Positions 16,085 through 24,179 of a stretch of DNA of 64,000 nt are shown here, one piece after another; position 1 is the first letter of the stretch; the number at the start of each line of letters is the position of its first letter. This stretch comes from Thermohalobaculum sp965263335 (GTDB taxonomy: Bacteria > Pseudomonadota > Alphaproteobacteria > Rhodobacterales > Rhodobacteraceae), in NCBI GenBank assembly GCA_965263335.1, contig CBDHHE010000001.1, positions 4,774,001 to 4,838,000 of the forward strand, given 5' to 3'. The notes under the pieces were generated by a model, which saw only the letters and a program-made list of their open reading frames with translations, did no database searches and was not told the DNA's origin. The translations under genes were made by a program, and so were the position numbers.

Positions 16085-18082
16085 TTACGCGGCCCGAGCG
16101 ACGGACCGCGCGCGTCCCGAGGAGCTGGGCTCATCATTGCTGTCGAATGCGCTGATGATCTGCTTCAGCTCCTCCGCCTGCATCGAGAGGTCTTGCGCGC
16201 GCTCCTTGGCTTGATCCGATGCAGCCGAGTTCTGCCTGATCACTTCGTCGAGTGATCTGATTGCATCGTTGATCTGCTCCGCACCGATGTTCTGCTCGCG
16301 GGTCGACGCCGAGATTTCCTGCACGAGTTCCGCTGTACGCTGAATGTCAGGCACGAGTTCATCGAGCGTTTCTCCGGCCTTGCCGGCCGCGTCGACGGTT
16401 TGCGCGGAAAGCTCGGAAATTTCGGACGCGGTTTGCTGGCTTCGTTCAGCGAGCTTTCGCACCTCGGAGGCCACGACCGCAAATCCCTTTCCGTGCTCTC
16501 CTGCCCGGGCCGCCTCAACCGCCGCGTTCAACGCGAGCAGATCGGTCTGACGGGCGATCTCCTGCACAACGCTGATTTGTTCAGCGATCGTCCGCATCGC
16601 TTCGATGGCGCTGGAGACGGCAGTGCTTGACGATTGCGCACGGTCGGCAGCCTGAACCGCAATCTTTTCAGTTTGCGCTGCATTGTCTGCCGACTGCTTC
16701 ATGTTTGCAGTCATCTGGTGCACGGCCGCGGTGGCTTGCTGGGCTGATGCCGCTTGGGACCTTGCCCCTTGGCTGATCGTCGCCGACGACCCCTCAAGTT
16801 CGGTGGAGACCGCTGCAACCGACCGCGAGCTCTTCAGCGCGTTCGACAGAACTTCTTGCATGGAAACCTTCATGGCATCCGCCTGGCGCATGCTGTCGCG
16901 GAAGGCCTCCAACGTGGTGTTCAACCTGGCGACTTCGACGAGATCGTTTTTCCGTTGGTCTATTTTGACCGACAGGTTCCCGGAGGACAGTTTGTCCAGT
17001 GCTTCGGACGTATCCTCGAGCCGTCTCACGAGCCGTTGCTTCATGAACAGCGTCGTAAAGACGATGGCAGCAGCGAGCGCCAGAACAACGAGAGTGTCGA
17101 ATAGCACTGTCAGCAGAGCGCCTGACCTCCGATCTTCCCAGTAGGCGTTGAGTTCGCGACCCGCAAGGTTTGAGAGGGCGGTCATGTGATCGAGAGCCTC
17201 ATTGGAGCGCTCGAAGAAGGTGGGGAAGTCGACAGGGTATTCAGGAGCACCCTCCTTCGCAGCCGCCGATGCTTTGGAGATCTGATCGGTCAGGGCAATG
17301 TAGTCCCTGAAGTACAGCGTTTCGCCTGTTTCGATCTCGCTGTTCACCGATGCGGGAAGGTCGTTCGTTGCTGCGTTGTTGCCCAGCAGTTCCCACGCTG
17401 TCTCCGCACGACGACCATCGGCCAGCATCAGTCCGAGCACGTCTTCGGGCACGGGTTTTTGGTTTAGCACGGCAATGGCGAAGTAGGTTCGAACCCTGCC
17501 GCCGAACTCGCGAACTTCCCAGGCCCGGTCCTGAACGACGGTCAGGGCATTCGAGGTCTGCGAACTGATCCCGTCAGCCGGAATGAGGAAGGCCGCATAG
17601 TTTTTCAGGCGGGAAATTTCACGTTTCAACTCGAACGGGATTTCCTTCGCGCGCTTGGCGTCCCGCTCGACCGCGGGCTTGGAGAGCATGCTGTCCGTTT
17701 CGGCACGCAGCTTGTTGACGGCGGCAACGGTTTTGTCCACGCCTTGCAGAAAATTGCTGTGGGATTGCGATGGGGTGCCGCTGCGCACCTGCTTGATCGC
17801 TTGGTCGAACAAGCGTTGTGCTTCGCCCCGCTGCTGATCAATCAGGCCGCGCAAGTTCGCTGGGACAGGCGTCTCGAGAGATAGAGCCACCTGTGTGACG
17901 CTGCGCTCGAGCGACAGCGCGATCGTGCCATCGGCCCAATCAGTGTTCGTGACACTGACCTCCGCCATCCGAGCGACGTTTCTGTAGTCCTGCCACGCGC
18001 TGTAGAGCGACGTGATTGAATTGAACGCGGCGAACGCACCGATTATGGCGAGCGCTGTGACGACGACTTGCGAAATCTTCAT
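16085..18082 (-). CDS. Methyl-accepting chemotaxis protein (665 aa)
   Basis: Transmembrane chemoreceptor. TM1 is about residues 5-21, then a large helical periplasmic ligand domain (about 25-335) with an N-terminal 'SVTNTDWADGTIALSLERS'. TM2 is about 337-360, followed by a HAMP region and the cytoplasmic signalling hairpin containing the near-invariant tip 'IARQTDLLALNAAVEAARAG' and 'GFAVVASEVRKLAERS'. No CheR-docking pentapeptide is visible at the C-terminus. ATG at 18082 is chosen because GGTGAG sits 7 nt upstream; the frame stays open further but gives a long basic tail. Ligand unknown. Confidence 0.88.
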   Translation of the reverse strand: MKISQVVVTALAIIGAFAAFNSITSLYSAWQDYRNVARMAEVSVTNTDWADGTIALSLERSVTQVALSLETPVPANLRGLIDQQRGEAQRLFDQAIKQVRSGTPSQSHSNFLQGVDKTVAAVNKLRAETDSMLSKPAVERDAKRAKEIPFELKREISRLKNYAAFLIPADGISSQTSNALTVVQDRAWEVREFGGRVRTYFAIAVLNQKPVPEDVLGLMLADGRRAETAWELLGNNAATNDLPASVNSEIETGETLYFRDYIALTDQISKASAAAKEGAPEYPVDFPTFFERSNEALDHMTALSNLAGRELNAYWEDRRSGALLTVLFDTLVVLALAAAIVFTTLFMKQRLVRRLEDTSEALDKLSSGNLSVKIDQRKNDLVEVARLNTTLEAFRDSMRQADAMKVSMQEVLSNALKSSRSVAAVSTELEGSSATISQGARSQAASAQQATAAVHQMTANMKQSADNAAQTEKIAVQAADRAQSSSTAVSSAIEAMRTIAEQISVVQEIARQTDLLALNAAVEAARAGEHGKGFAVVASEVRKLAERSQQTASEISELSAQTVDAAGKAGETLDELVPDIQRTAELVQEISASTREQNIGAEQINDAIRSLDEVIRQNSAASDQAKERAQDLSMQAEELKQIISAFDSNDEPSSSGRARSVARAA

Positions 18083-18471
18083 TGTGTTACTCACCATGAA
18101 ACCAAAAGACATCCCGAAAGGCCTGAAACTCGGGCTGCAAAAAAGTTGTCGCAGCATTGCGTAAAAGAACGATTTCCGAGCATGGTAAATTCGCGCGGCG
18201 AGGCGAGTGAATCGGGCATGCCGCAGACCCACGATGGTGCGAGCGAAGCGCGTGACTTCGCCATCGGCATGGCCCGGCTGCCGTGGCTGCCGGCGGCGGA
18301 ACACATCTGTTTCAGACGGCGTTGCTGAGCGTTCGGCGGGTTATGTTGCAAAGCGTCATAAAGAGTGACTTGAGACCACCGCAGCGCAACACTACCCTCT
18401 CCATCAATGAAAAGGGACGAAGCGCGCGCGGGGCGTTGCTCTCAGTTCCAAGTTGATGGGCAGTATCGGTC
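18083..18471. other. 389-bp intergenic region between the chemoreceptor and lpxC
   Basis: Divergent promoter region. I found no convincing small gene or RNA in it. The only promoter-like element I could place is listed separately (18370-18398). In related Rhodobacterales ftsZ normally lies directly upstream of lpxC; no remnant of ftsZ is visible here. Confidence 0.5.
18370..18398 (+). promoter_or_regulatory. Candidate sigma-70 promoter for lpxC
   Basis: TTGAGA (18370-18375), 17-bp spacer, TACCCT (18393-18398), ending 73 bp before the lpxC ATG. A moderate match to the consensus only; based on inspection alone. Confidence 0.3.
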
Positions 18472-19398
18472 ATGCGGAAAACACTTAGGATTGCCGCGAC
18501 TTTCTCAGGCGTAGGTCTTCATGGCGGACAACCCGTCCAGATTACTGTGTCCCCCGCGCAGGTTTATACAGGCATCGTGTTCAACCGCACCGATGTTGCA
18601 CCGCAAACGGGGCGCATCCCGGCACGCTATGATCTTGTTAGCGACACCAGGCTTTGCACCCGCCTTACGAACGAGCATGCGGTATCTGTCGGTACGGTTG
18701 AACACATCATGGCAGCGCTCGCGGGGTGCGGGATAACGGATGCAGTCGTTCACCTGAACGGACCGGAAGTGCCGATCATGGATGGCAGTTCGGATTTGTT
18801 CGTTCAGGCCTTTCTCGAGGCTGGCATCACGGTCATCAGCAAGACATGCCGTGCCATCCGGGTGAACGCTCCCGTCGAGGTCGAGCGCGACGGCAAGCGC
18901 GCAGCCCTCTTGCCCGCATCGCAGTTTGAGATGGCGTTCTCGATAAGCTTCGCCGATCCGGCGATTGGTGATCAATCCAAGACGATGACCCTTTCGGGAG
19001 ACGCCTTCGTGCGCGAGCTCGCAGAGTGCCGCACCTTCGGAAATCTCGCTGAGGTCGAGCAGCTCCGTCAGATGGGCCTCGCCCGCGGAGGATCGCTTGA
19101 CAATGCGATCGTGATTGATCGCGGCAGAGTGCTGAACTCCGAAGGGTTGCGCCACGCGGATGAGTTCGTGCGTCACAAGATGCTGGATGCCATCGGTGAT
19201 CTCGCACTTGCCGGTGCTCCGATTGTCGCGCGATACGAAGGTGAGCGGGCCGGTCACGAGATGACAAATCTCTTGCTCCGTGCGCTGTTTGCGGATCGCA
19301 GTGCCTGGTCATGGGGCGCTTTGCGGCCCGGGCAGTGTCTGGCTGCGCCTCATCAGTTCTCCCAGCCGGTGGACCACCCGACACCAATCGCGGTCTGA
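18472..19398 (+). CDS. lpxC: LpxC, UDP-3-O-acyl-N-acetylglucosamine deacetylase (308 aa)
   Basis: Zinc amidase for the committed step of lipid A synthesis. The zinc ligands are visible: His78 (TVEHIMAAL), His235 and Asp239 (FVRHKMLDAIGD); the catalytic His262 lies in 'RAGHEMTN'. 'SGVGLHGG' (12-19) is the usual N-terminal motif. Its place before bamD and recN is conserved in the order, but ftsZ, its usual upstream neighbour, is missing. The C-terminal tail after residue about 275 is poorly conserved. Confidence 0.95.
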   Translation: MRKTLRIAATFSGVGLHGGQPVQITVSPAQVYTGIVFNRTDVAPQTGRIPARYDLVSDTRLCTRLTNEHAVSVGTVEHIMAALAGCGITDAVVHLNGPEVPIMDGSSDLFVQAFLEAGITVISKTCRAIRVNAPVEVERDGKRAALLPASQFEMAFSISFADPAIGDQSKTMTLSGDAFVRELAECRTFGNLAEVEQLRQMGLARGGSLDNAIVIDRGRVLNSEGLRHADEFVRHKMLDAIGDLALAGAPIVARYEGERAGHEMTNLLLRALFADRSAWSWGALRPGQCLAAPHQFSQPVDHPTPIAV

Positions 19399-19540
19399 GG
19401 CCGCTCCTCAAGGAAATGTCAGCCAGTCGTCGGTGCTTTTCCTCGGTGCCGCGTGACATTATTGTGCCCGAGCGGCCTGTCGGATACGTCTTATGGCGCA
19501 TCGGCGTGGCGCACGACCAAAAGTAGGGGCGAGGACTGGA

Positions 19541-20380
19541 ATGGCGAGGCTTGTGACGCGAACCTGGGGTGCATTGATATTTGTGGCGCTCATCTCGGGG
19601 TGTTCAACCTTCGGCGATGACGATGAAGAGGTGGCGGTCGACAACCGTTCGGCGCTGGAGATCTTCGAGCTCGCTGAGACCCAGCTCAACGACGGAGAGC
19701 CTGAGACAGCAGCCAAGTCGTTCGACGAGGTCGAGCGACTTTACCCGTTTTCCCAGCTTGCCAAGCGGGCACTCATTATGTCGTCGTTCTCCTACTACGA
19801 GGCGCGGGATTTTCCGGCTGCGCGGACGTCCGCCAGGCGCTATCTCGACCTGTATCCCTCAGACGAAGATGCGGCCTATGCCCAGTACCTGATCGGCCTC
19901 ACCTACTATGACAATATCGCCGATGTCGGACGCGACCAGAACCAGACGCGCCAGGCGCTGCAGGCACTGACAGAGGTGACGCGTCGCTATCCCGGCTCGG
20001 ACTACGCGCGAGAGGCGCAGCTCAAGATCGACCTGACCAGGGACCACCTGGCGGGAAAGGAAATGCAGATCGGACGCTACTATCTCAAGCGCGGGCACTA
20101 CTTGGCGGCCGTCAACCGGTTTCGCATTGTCATCGAAGAGTATCAGACCACCAGCCAGACGCCCGAGGCGTTGCACCGTCTTGTCGAGGCGTATCTGGCG
20201 CTCGGGCTGAATGGCGAGGCACAATCCGCGGCTGCCGTCCTCGGCGAGAACTTTGTCGGGTCCGAATGGTACAGCGCCAGTTACGCATTGCTGACAGGGC
20301 GTGACCTCAATCCGGAGCTTCGCGAGGACAGCTGGATGGCGGAAGTTTACCGCCGGGTGATCCAAGGCAGCTGGCTCTGA
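19541..20380 (+). CDS. bamD: BamD, outer-membrane assembly lipoprotein (279 aa)
   Basis: Essential lipoprotein of the BAM complex that inserts beta-barrel proteins in the outer membrane. A lipoprotein signal ends LISGC (Cys21), then five TPR-like helical repeats including 'YLDLYPSDEDAAYAQYLIGL' and the conserved 'GRYYLKRGHYLAAVNRF'. The ATG at 19541 follows a GGGGCGAGG ribosome site and places the lipobox correctly; an in-frame ATG at 19493 would lengthen the signal peptide. Sits 22 nt before recN. Confidence 0.92.
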   Translation: MARLVTRTWGALIFVALISGCSTFGDDDEEVAVDNRSALEIFELAETQLNDGEPETAAKSFDEVERLYPFSQLAKRALIMSSFSYYEARDFPAARTSARRYLDLYPSDEDAAYAQYLIGLTYYDNIADVGRDQNQTRQALQALTEVTRRYPGSDYAREAQLKIDLTRDHLAGKEMQIGRYYLKRGHYLAAVNRFRIVIEEYQTTSQTPEALHRLVEAYLALGLNGEAQSAAAVLGENFVGSEWYSASYALLTGRDLNPELREDSWMAEVYRRVIQGSWL

Positions 20381-20401
20381 TCCGGGAGCCTGCAGTCCAT
20401 C

Positions 20402-22060
20402 ATGTTGAGCGCGCTCTCGATCCGCAACCTGGTGCTGATCGAGGCACTTGATCTCGAGTTCGGTCGAGGCCTGACGGTGCTCACGGGTGAGACCGGAGCA
20501 GGCAAGACAATCCTGCTGGATGCGCTTGGGTTTGTTTTGGGACGGAAGGTCCGCCGGGATCTGGTGCGTCCGGGCGCTGACTCGGCCAGCGTGAACGCGA
20601 CTTTCGAGTTGGGCGGTGATCATCCGGTGCGCCCACTCCTAGAGGATCATGGTTTGGACGGCGTGGAGGAGGCGTTGATCCTTCGGCGCACCACCGCGAT
20701 TGATGGCCCTTCCCGTGCCTTCGTGAATGATCAGCGGGTCAACGCAGATACACTTGCCCGGATCGGCGCGCTGCTGGTCGAAGTGCACGGGCAACATGAC
20801 GACCGGAGCCTGCTGGACCAACGGGCGCACCGTCCGTTACTCGACGCGTTCGGCGGGCTGGACACCCAGGTCAGCAAGGTGCGGGTGTCCTGGGCGGCTC
20901 TGCGTGACGCGCGGGCGGCACTGGATGCAGCTCGTGCCTCGATCGAGACGGACGCACGAGATGCAGAGTACCTGCGCCATGCCGTGGACGAACTCGAGCG
21001 ATTGGCGCCCGAAGCAGGGGAAGACGCGGTACTCGACGCCGAAAGACGCCTCATTCGCAACGCCGGCCAGCTTGGCGAGGAGATCGCACGTGCTGATGGG
21101 CTCATTGGACATGATGGGGCCGAGGGGGCGCTTCTCGATGCCCTGTCCCGGTTGGGTCACATTGCGGATCGTGCAGAAGGCCGCTTGGAACCGGTGATCG
21201 AGGCGCTTGACCGGGTGATGGCCGAGCTTTCGGAGGCACAGGCCCGTCTCGGCGAAGCGCGCGATGCGCTGGACGCCGATCCGCACCGACTGGAAACGGT
21301 GGAAGAGCGTCTCTTCGCCATTCGCGCCCAAGCTCGGAAGCACCAGGTGCAACCGGACGAGCTTGCAGATCATGCAAAGGCGCTGGCCGCCCGCCTTGCC
21401 GAGATCACGGCGCGGGAGGATGATCTTCCGAGGCTCGAGTCAGCGGTGGGCGATGCGGATGTCCGGTATCAAGCGGATGCCAAGGCTCTGAGTAAGCAGC
21501 GCGCCGAGGCTGCGGTGCGTCTGGACGCGGCCGTCACGGCCGAGCTTGCGCCGCTCAGAATGGAGGCTGCCCGTTTCCGCACGGTGCTGGAGGCCGCAGA
21601 ACCCGGTTCGGATGGAACTGATCGCGTCAGTTTCGCGGCCCAGATCAATCCCGGCACGCCGGAGGGGCTGATCGATCGCATCGCGTCGGGCGGTGAACTG
21701 TCCCGGTTCCTGCTCGCCATGAAGGTCCAGCTTGCCGCGCGCTCCGCTGGGCTCACGCTGATCTTTGACGAAATCGACCGCGGTGTTGGTGGTGCAACCG
21801 CAGACGCGGTCGGTCGCAGGCTCGCGCGGTTGGCGGACAACGGCCAGGTGCTCGTGGTCACGCACTCGCCTCAGGTCGCGGCGCAGGGGGATCGGCATTT
21901 CCGCATCGCAAAGGCCAGTCAGGGCGGCACAACCCGCACGGATGTCGAGCTTCTGCGGGACTCGGCGCGGGACGACGAGATTGCCCGAATGCTCGCGGGA
22001 GATCAGATCACGGACGAGGCCCGATCGGCCGCGCGTTCTCTCATCAACGCCGCCCGCTAG
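20402..22060 (+). CDS. recN: RecN, DNA double-strand break repair ATPase (552 aa)
   Basis: SMC-like ATPase of recombinational repair. Walker A GETGAGKT (residues 29-36), a long alpha-helical coiled-coil middle, then the ABC signature 'SGGELSRF' and Walker B 'LTLIFDEIDRGVGG' followed by 'VTHSPQVAAQGDRHFRI'. Length is typical. The start is ATG at 20402, directly after bamD. Convergent with the FAD oxidase; the 48-bp gap shows no U-tailed hairpin. Confidence 0.95.
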   Translation: MLSALSIRNLVLIEALDLEFGRGLTVLTGETGAGKTILLDALGFVLGRKVRRDLVRPGADSASVNATFELGGDHPVRPLLEDHGLDGVEEALILRRTTAIDGPSRAFVNDQRVNADTLARIGALLVEVHGQHDDRSLLDQRAHRPLLDAFGGLDTQVSKVRVSWAALRDARAALDAARASIETDARDAEYLRHAVDELERLAPEAGEDAVLDAERRLIRNAGQLGEEIARADGLIGHDGAEGALLDALSRLGHIADRAEGRLEPVIEALDRVMAELSEAQARLGEARDALDADPHRLETVEERLFAIRAQARKHQVQPDELADHAKALAARLAEITAREDDLPRLESAVGDADVRYQADAKALSKQRAEAAVRLDAAVTAELAPLRMEAARFRTVLEAAEPGSDGTDRVSFAAQINPGTPEGLIDRIASGGELSRFLLAMKVQLAARSAGLTLIFDEIDRGVGGATADAVGRRLARLADNGQVLVVTHSPQVAAQGDRHFRIAKASQGGTTRTDVELLRDSARDDEIARMLAGDQITDEARSAARSLINAAR

Positions 22061-22108
22061 AATTGGCGATACGCCGCAGGGGCTTGCTCAATGGGCTGTC
22101 GGACGACT

Positions 22109-23485
22109 TCAGTTGCCGGGCAACATCTTGCCGGGATTCAGAATGCCACTCGGATCGAGGGTCTGCTTGATCGAACCCATCAGGCCCCAGGCATCCTGTC
22201 CGTGCTCGAGCGCCATGAACTTGCGCTTGCCGACACCAACCCCGTGCTCACCCGAGATCGTACCACCCATTTTCAGGGTGCGCTCGGTCAACCGCTCGGA
22301 CAGACGCAGCGCTTCGATCTGGTCGTCTTCACTCTCGGGGTCGATCATGATCGACGCATGGAAGTTCCCGTCGCCGACATGCCCGATGATCGAACAGAAG
22401 AGGGGTGAGTCGGCGCTGTCCTTCTCGGTTTCGTCGATGCACTCCGCAAGCCGCGAGATCGGTACACAGGCGTCCGTCGTGAACCCTTCCTTCCCCGGCA
22501 ACATGGCCTTCAGGCCATAGTAGAAATTGTGGCGCGCGGCCCACAGGCGGTTACGCTCTTCCGCTTTGGTTGCCCACTGAAAATCTGAGCCGCCGTGCTC
22601 TTCTGCTAATGCACCCACAAGCTCGACCTGCTCGGCGACACCGTTTTCGGTACCGTGGAACTCCATGAAAAGGGTGGGCTTCTCCTGCATGGAATAGTTC
22701 GAGTAGAAGTTCACCGCCCGGATCGAGAGGCCGTCGAGGTACTCCATCCGTGCCACTGGCACGCCCATCTGGATCGTCTGAATGACAGTGTTGACCGCGT
22801 CCTCGGTGCTCGGGAACGTGCAGATAGCTGCCGAGATCTGCTCAGGCACCCCATGCAGCCGCAATGTGATTTCCGTGACAATCCCGAGCGTGCCCTCCGA
22901 GCCCACCAACAGCTTGGTCAGATCGTAGCCGGCCGCGGACTTCTTTGCCCGAGAACCAGTGCGGATGACACGCCCGTCCGCGAGGACGACCTCAAGAGCC
23001 AGAACGGCCTCGCGCATCGTGCCATAGCGCACGGCACAGGTTCCCGAAGCGCGCGTCGCGGTCATACCACCAATCGTTGCGTCCGCCCCGGGATCGATCG
23101 GGAAGAACAGACCTGTTTCACGCAGCTCCTCGTTCAGTCGCTTGCGGGTGATGCCGGGCTGGACAACCACGTCCATGTCTTCGGGGTTGATGGCGAGCAC
23201 CTTGTCCATCTGCGTGAAATCAAGCGTAATGCCACCTCTGACAGGTATCACATGCCCTTCGAGTGATGTGCCAGCGCCCCAGGCGATGATCGGGCATCCG
23301 TGTTCGTTGCACGTGCGTGCAATGAGGCTCACTTCCTCCGTTGACCGAGGCCAGATCACAGCATCGGGCATATGGGCCTTGTGCCACGCCTCGTCATGGC
23401 TGTGCTGTTCTCGCACAGCGTCCGCGCGGCTCAGGCGTTCACCGAACTCGGGCTCCAACGCGGCGATCGCGCTCTCAATACTCAA
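22109..23485 (-). CDS. FAD-linked oxidase, D-lactate/glycolate dehydrogenase family (458 aa)
   Basis: VAO/PCMH-type flavoprotein. FAD-binding N-terminal half has 'IIAWGAGTSLEGHVIP' and 'GADATIGGMTATRASGT'; the cap/C-terminal half has 'HVGDGNFH' and 'SGEHGVGVGKRKF', then 'LDPSGILNPGKMLPG' at the end. This pattern fits D-lactate dehydrogenase (cytochrome acceptor) or a D-2-hydroxyacid oxidase such as GlcD; sequence alone cannot choose the substrate. I place the start at TTG 23485-23483 because AGGAG lies 8 nt upstream of it; a GTG at 23509 is possible but has no ribosome site. Confidence 0.82.
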   Translation of the reverse strand: MSIESAIAALEPEFGERLSRADAVREQHSHDEAWHKAHMPDAVIWPRSTEEVSLIARTCNEHGCPIIAWGAGTSLEGHVIPVRGGITLDFTQMDKVLAINPEDMDVVVQPGITRKRLNEELRETGLFFPIDPGADATIGGMTATRASGTCAVRYGTMREAVLALEVVLADGRVIRTGSRAKKSAAGYDLTKLLVGSEGTLGIVTEITLRLHGVPEQISAAICTFPSTEDAVNTVIQTIQMGVPVARMEYLDGLSIRAVNFYSNYSMQEKPTLFMEFHGTENGVAEQVELVGALAEEHGGSDFQWATKAEERNRLWAARHNFYYGLKAMLPGKEGFTTDACVPISRLAECIDETEKDSADSPLFCSIIGHVGDGNFHASIMIDPESEDDQIEALRLSERLTERTLKMGGTISGEHGVGVGKRKFMALEHGQDAWGLMGSIKQTLDPSGILNPGKMLPGN

Positions 23486-23614
23486 CTGTGCATCTCCTCG
23501 TGTCCACACACACGCGGACTGGGGTGCGCGATTGCGCGCAATTTCGAATGGAGAATAGCTGAACTAGGGTGCCAATCAACCACGCTAGAAAAATGCAACT
23601 AGACGGAGATCTTT

Positions 23615-24106
23615 ATGTCAGACGTAAGCGAGGTCCGTCCGGTGCGCACATCGATCCAAACCGTTCCCGCGGAGTGGATTGACTACAACGGCCACATGAA
23701 TGTCGCCTACTACACGCTCGCATTCGATCGATCCCTGGACGAGGTTTTCGACACGCTAGGCCTTGGCGAGCAGTTGGTGCGATCGGCGGGAATGGGACCG
23801 ATGGCGCTGCAATCGCAGATCCACTATCTCGACGAGCTTCTCGAAGGGCAGCGCTTCGCGTGCGAGTTTCAGCTTCTGGACGCAGATCATAAGAGAATGC
23901 ATTTCTTCGTCACGATGCTGCACCTCGAGAAGGGCACCGAAGCCGCGACCTACGAATCCATTTCCATCAACGTTGATCTCACAGCACGCCGGTCCGCGCC
24001 CTACCCGGAGGAGGCTCGAGCCAAACTGGATCGCCTGCTTGCCGAGCATCGCAGACTGCCGCGTCCCGCACGTGCCGGCGCGTCTCTGGGAATACGGCGC
24101 AGATAG
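23615..24106 (+). CDS. Hotdog-fold thioesterase (163 aa)
   Basis: 4HBT-like acyl-CoA thioesterase. 'WIDYNGHMNVAYYTLAFDRS' (about 21-40) carries the typical D-x-N-G-H-x-N motif, and 'ALQSQIHYLDEL' follows. It resembles the thioesterase-like domain found with L-carnitine dehydrogenase in carnitine/betaine catabolism, but here it stands alone and no carnitine genes are adjacent. CGGAGA precedes the ATG. A single-gene unit, divergent from the FAD oxidase. Confidence 0.75.
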   Translation: MSDVSEVRPVRTSIQTVPAEWIDYNGHMNVAYYTLAFDRSLDEVFDTLGLGEQLVRSAGMGPMALQSQIHYLDELLEGQRFACEFQLLDADHKRMHFFVTMLHLEKGTEAATYESISINVDLTARRSAPYPEEARAKLDRLLAEHRRLPRPARAGASLGIRRR

Positions 24107-24179
24107 ATGGATCAGGCATCTTGCGGGAGGTTGCTTGGCCGCCTAGGGTTTCCTCCTCTGTTGCTTTGCTAGGCGCCAA

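Noticed and set aside
24140..24175. Possible hairpin CGCCTAG...CTAGGCG before the ClC gene
   Set aside because: 7-bp stem with a 22-nt loop, weak and without context; chance occurrence is likely.
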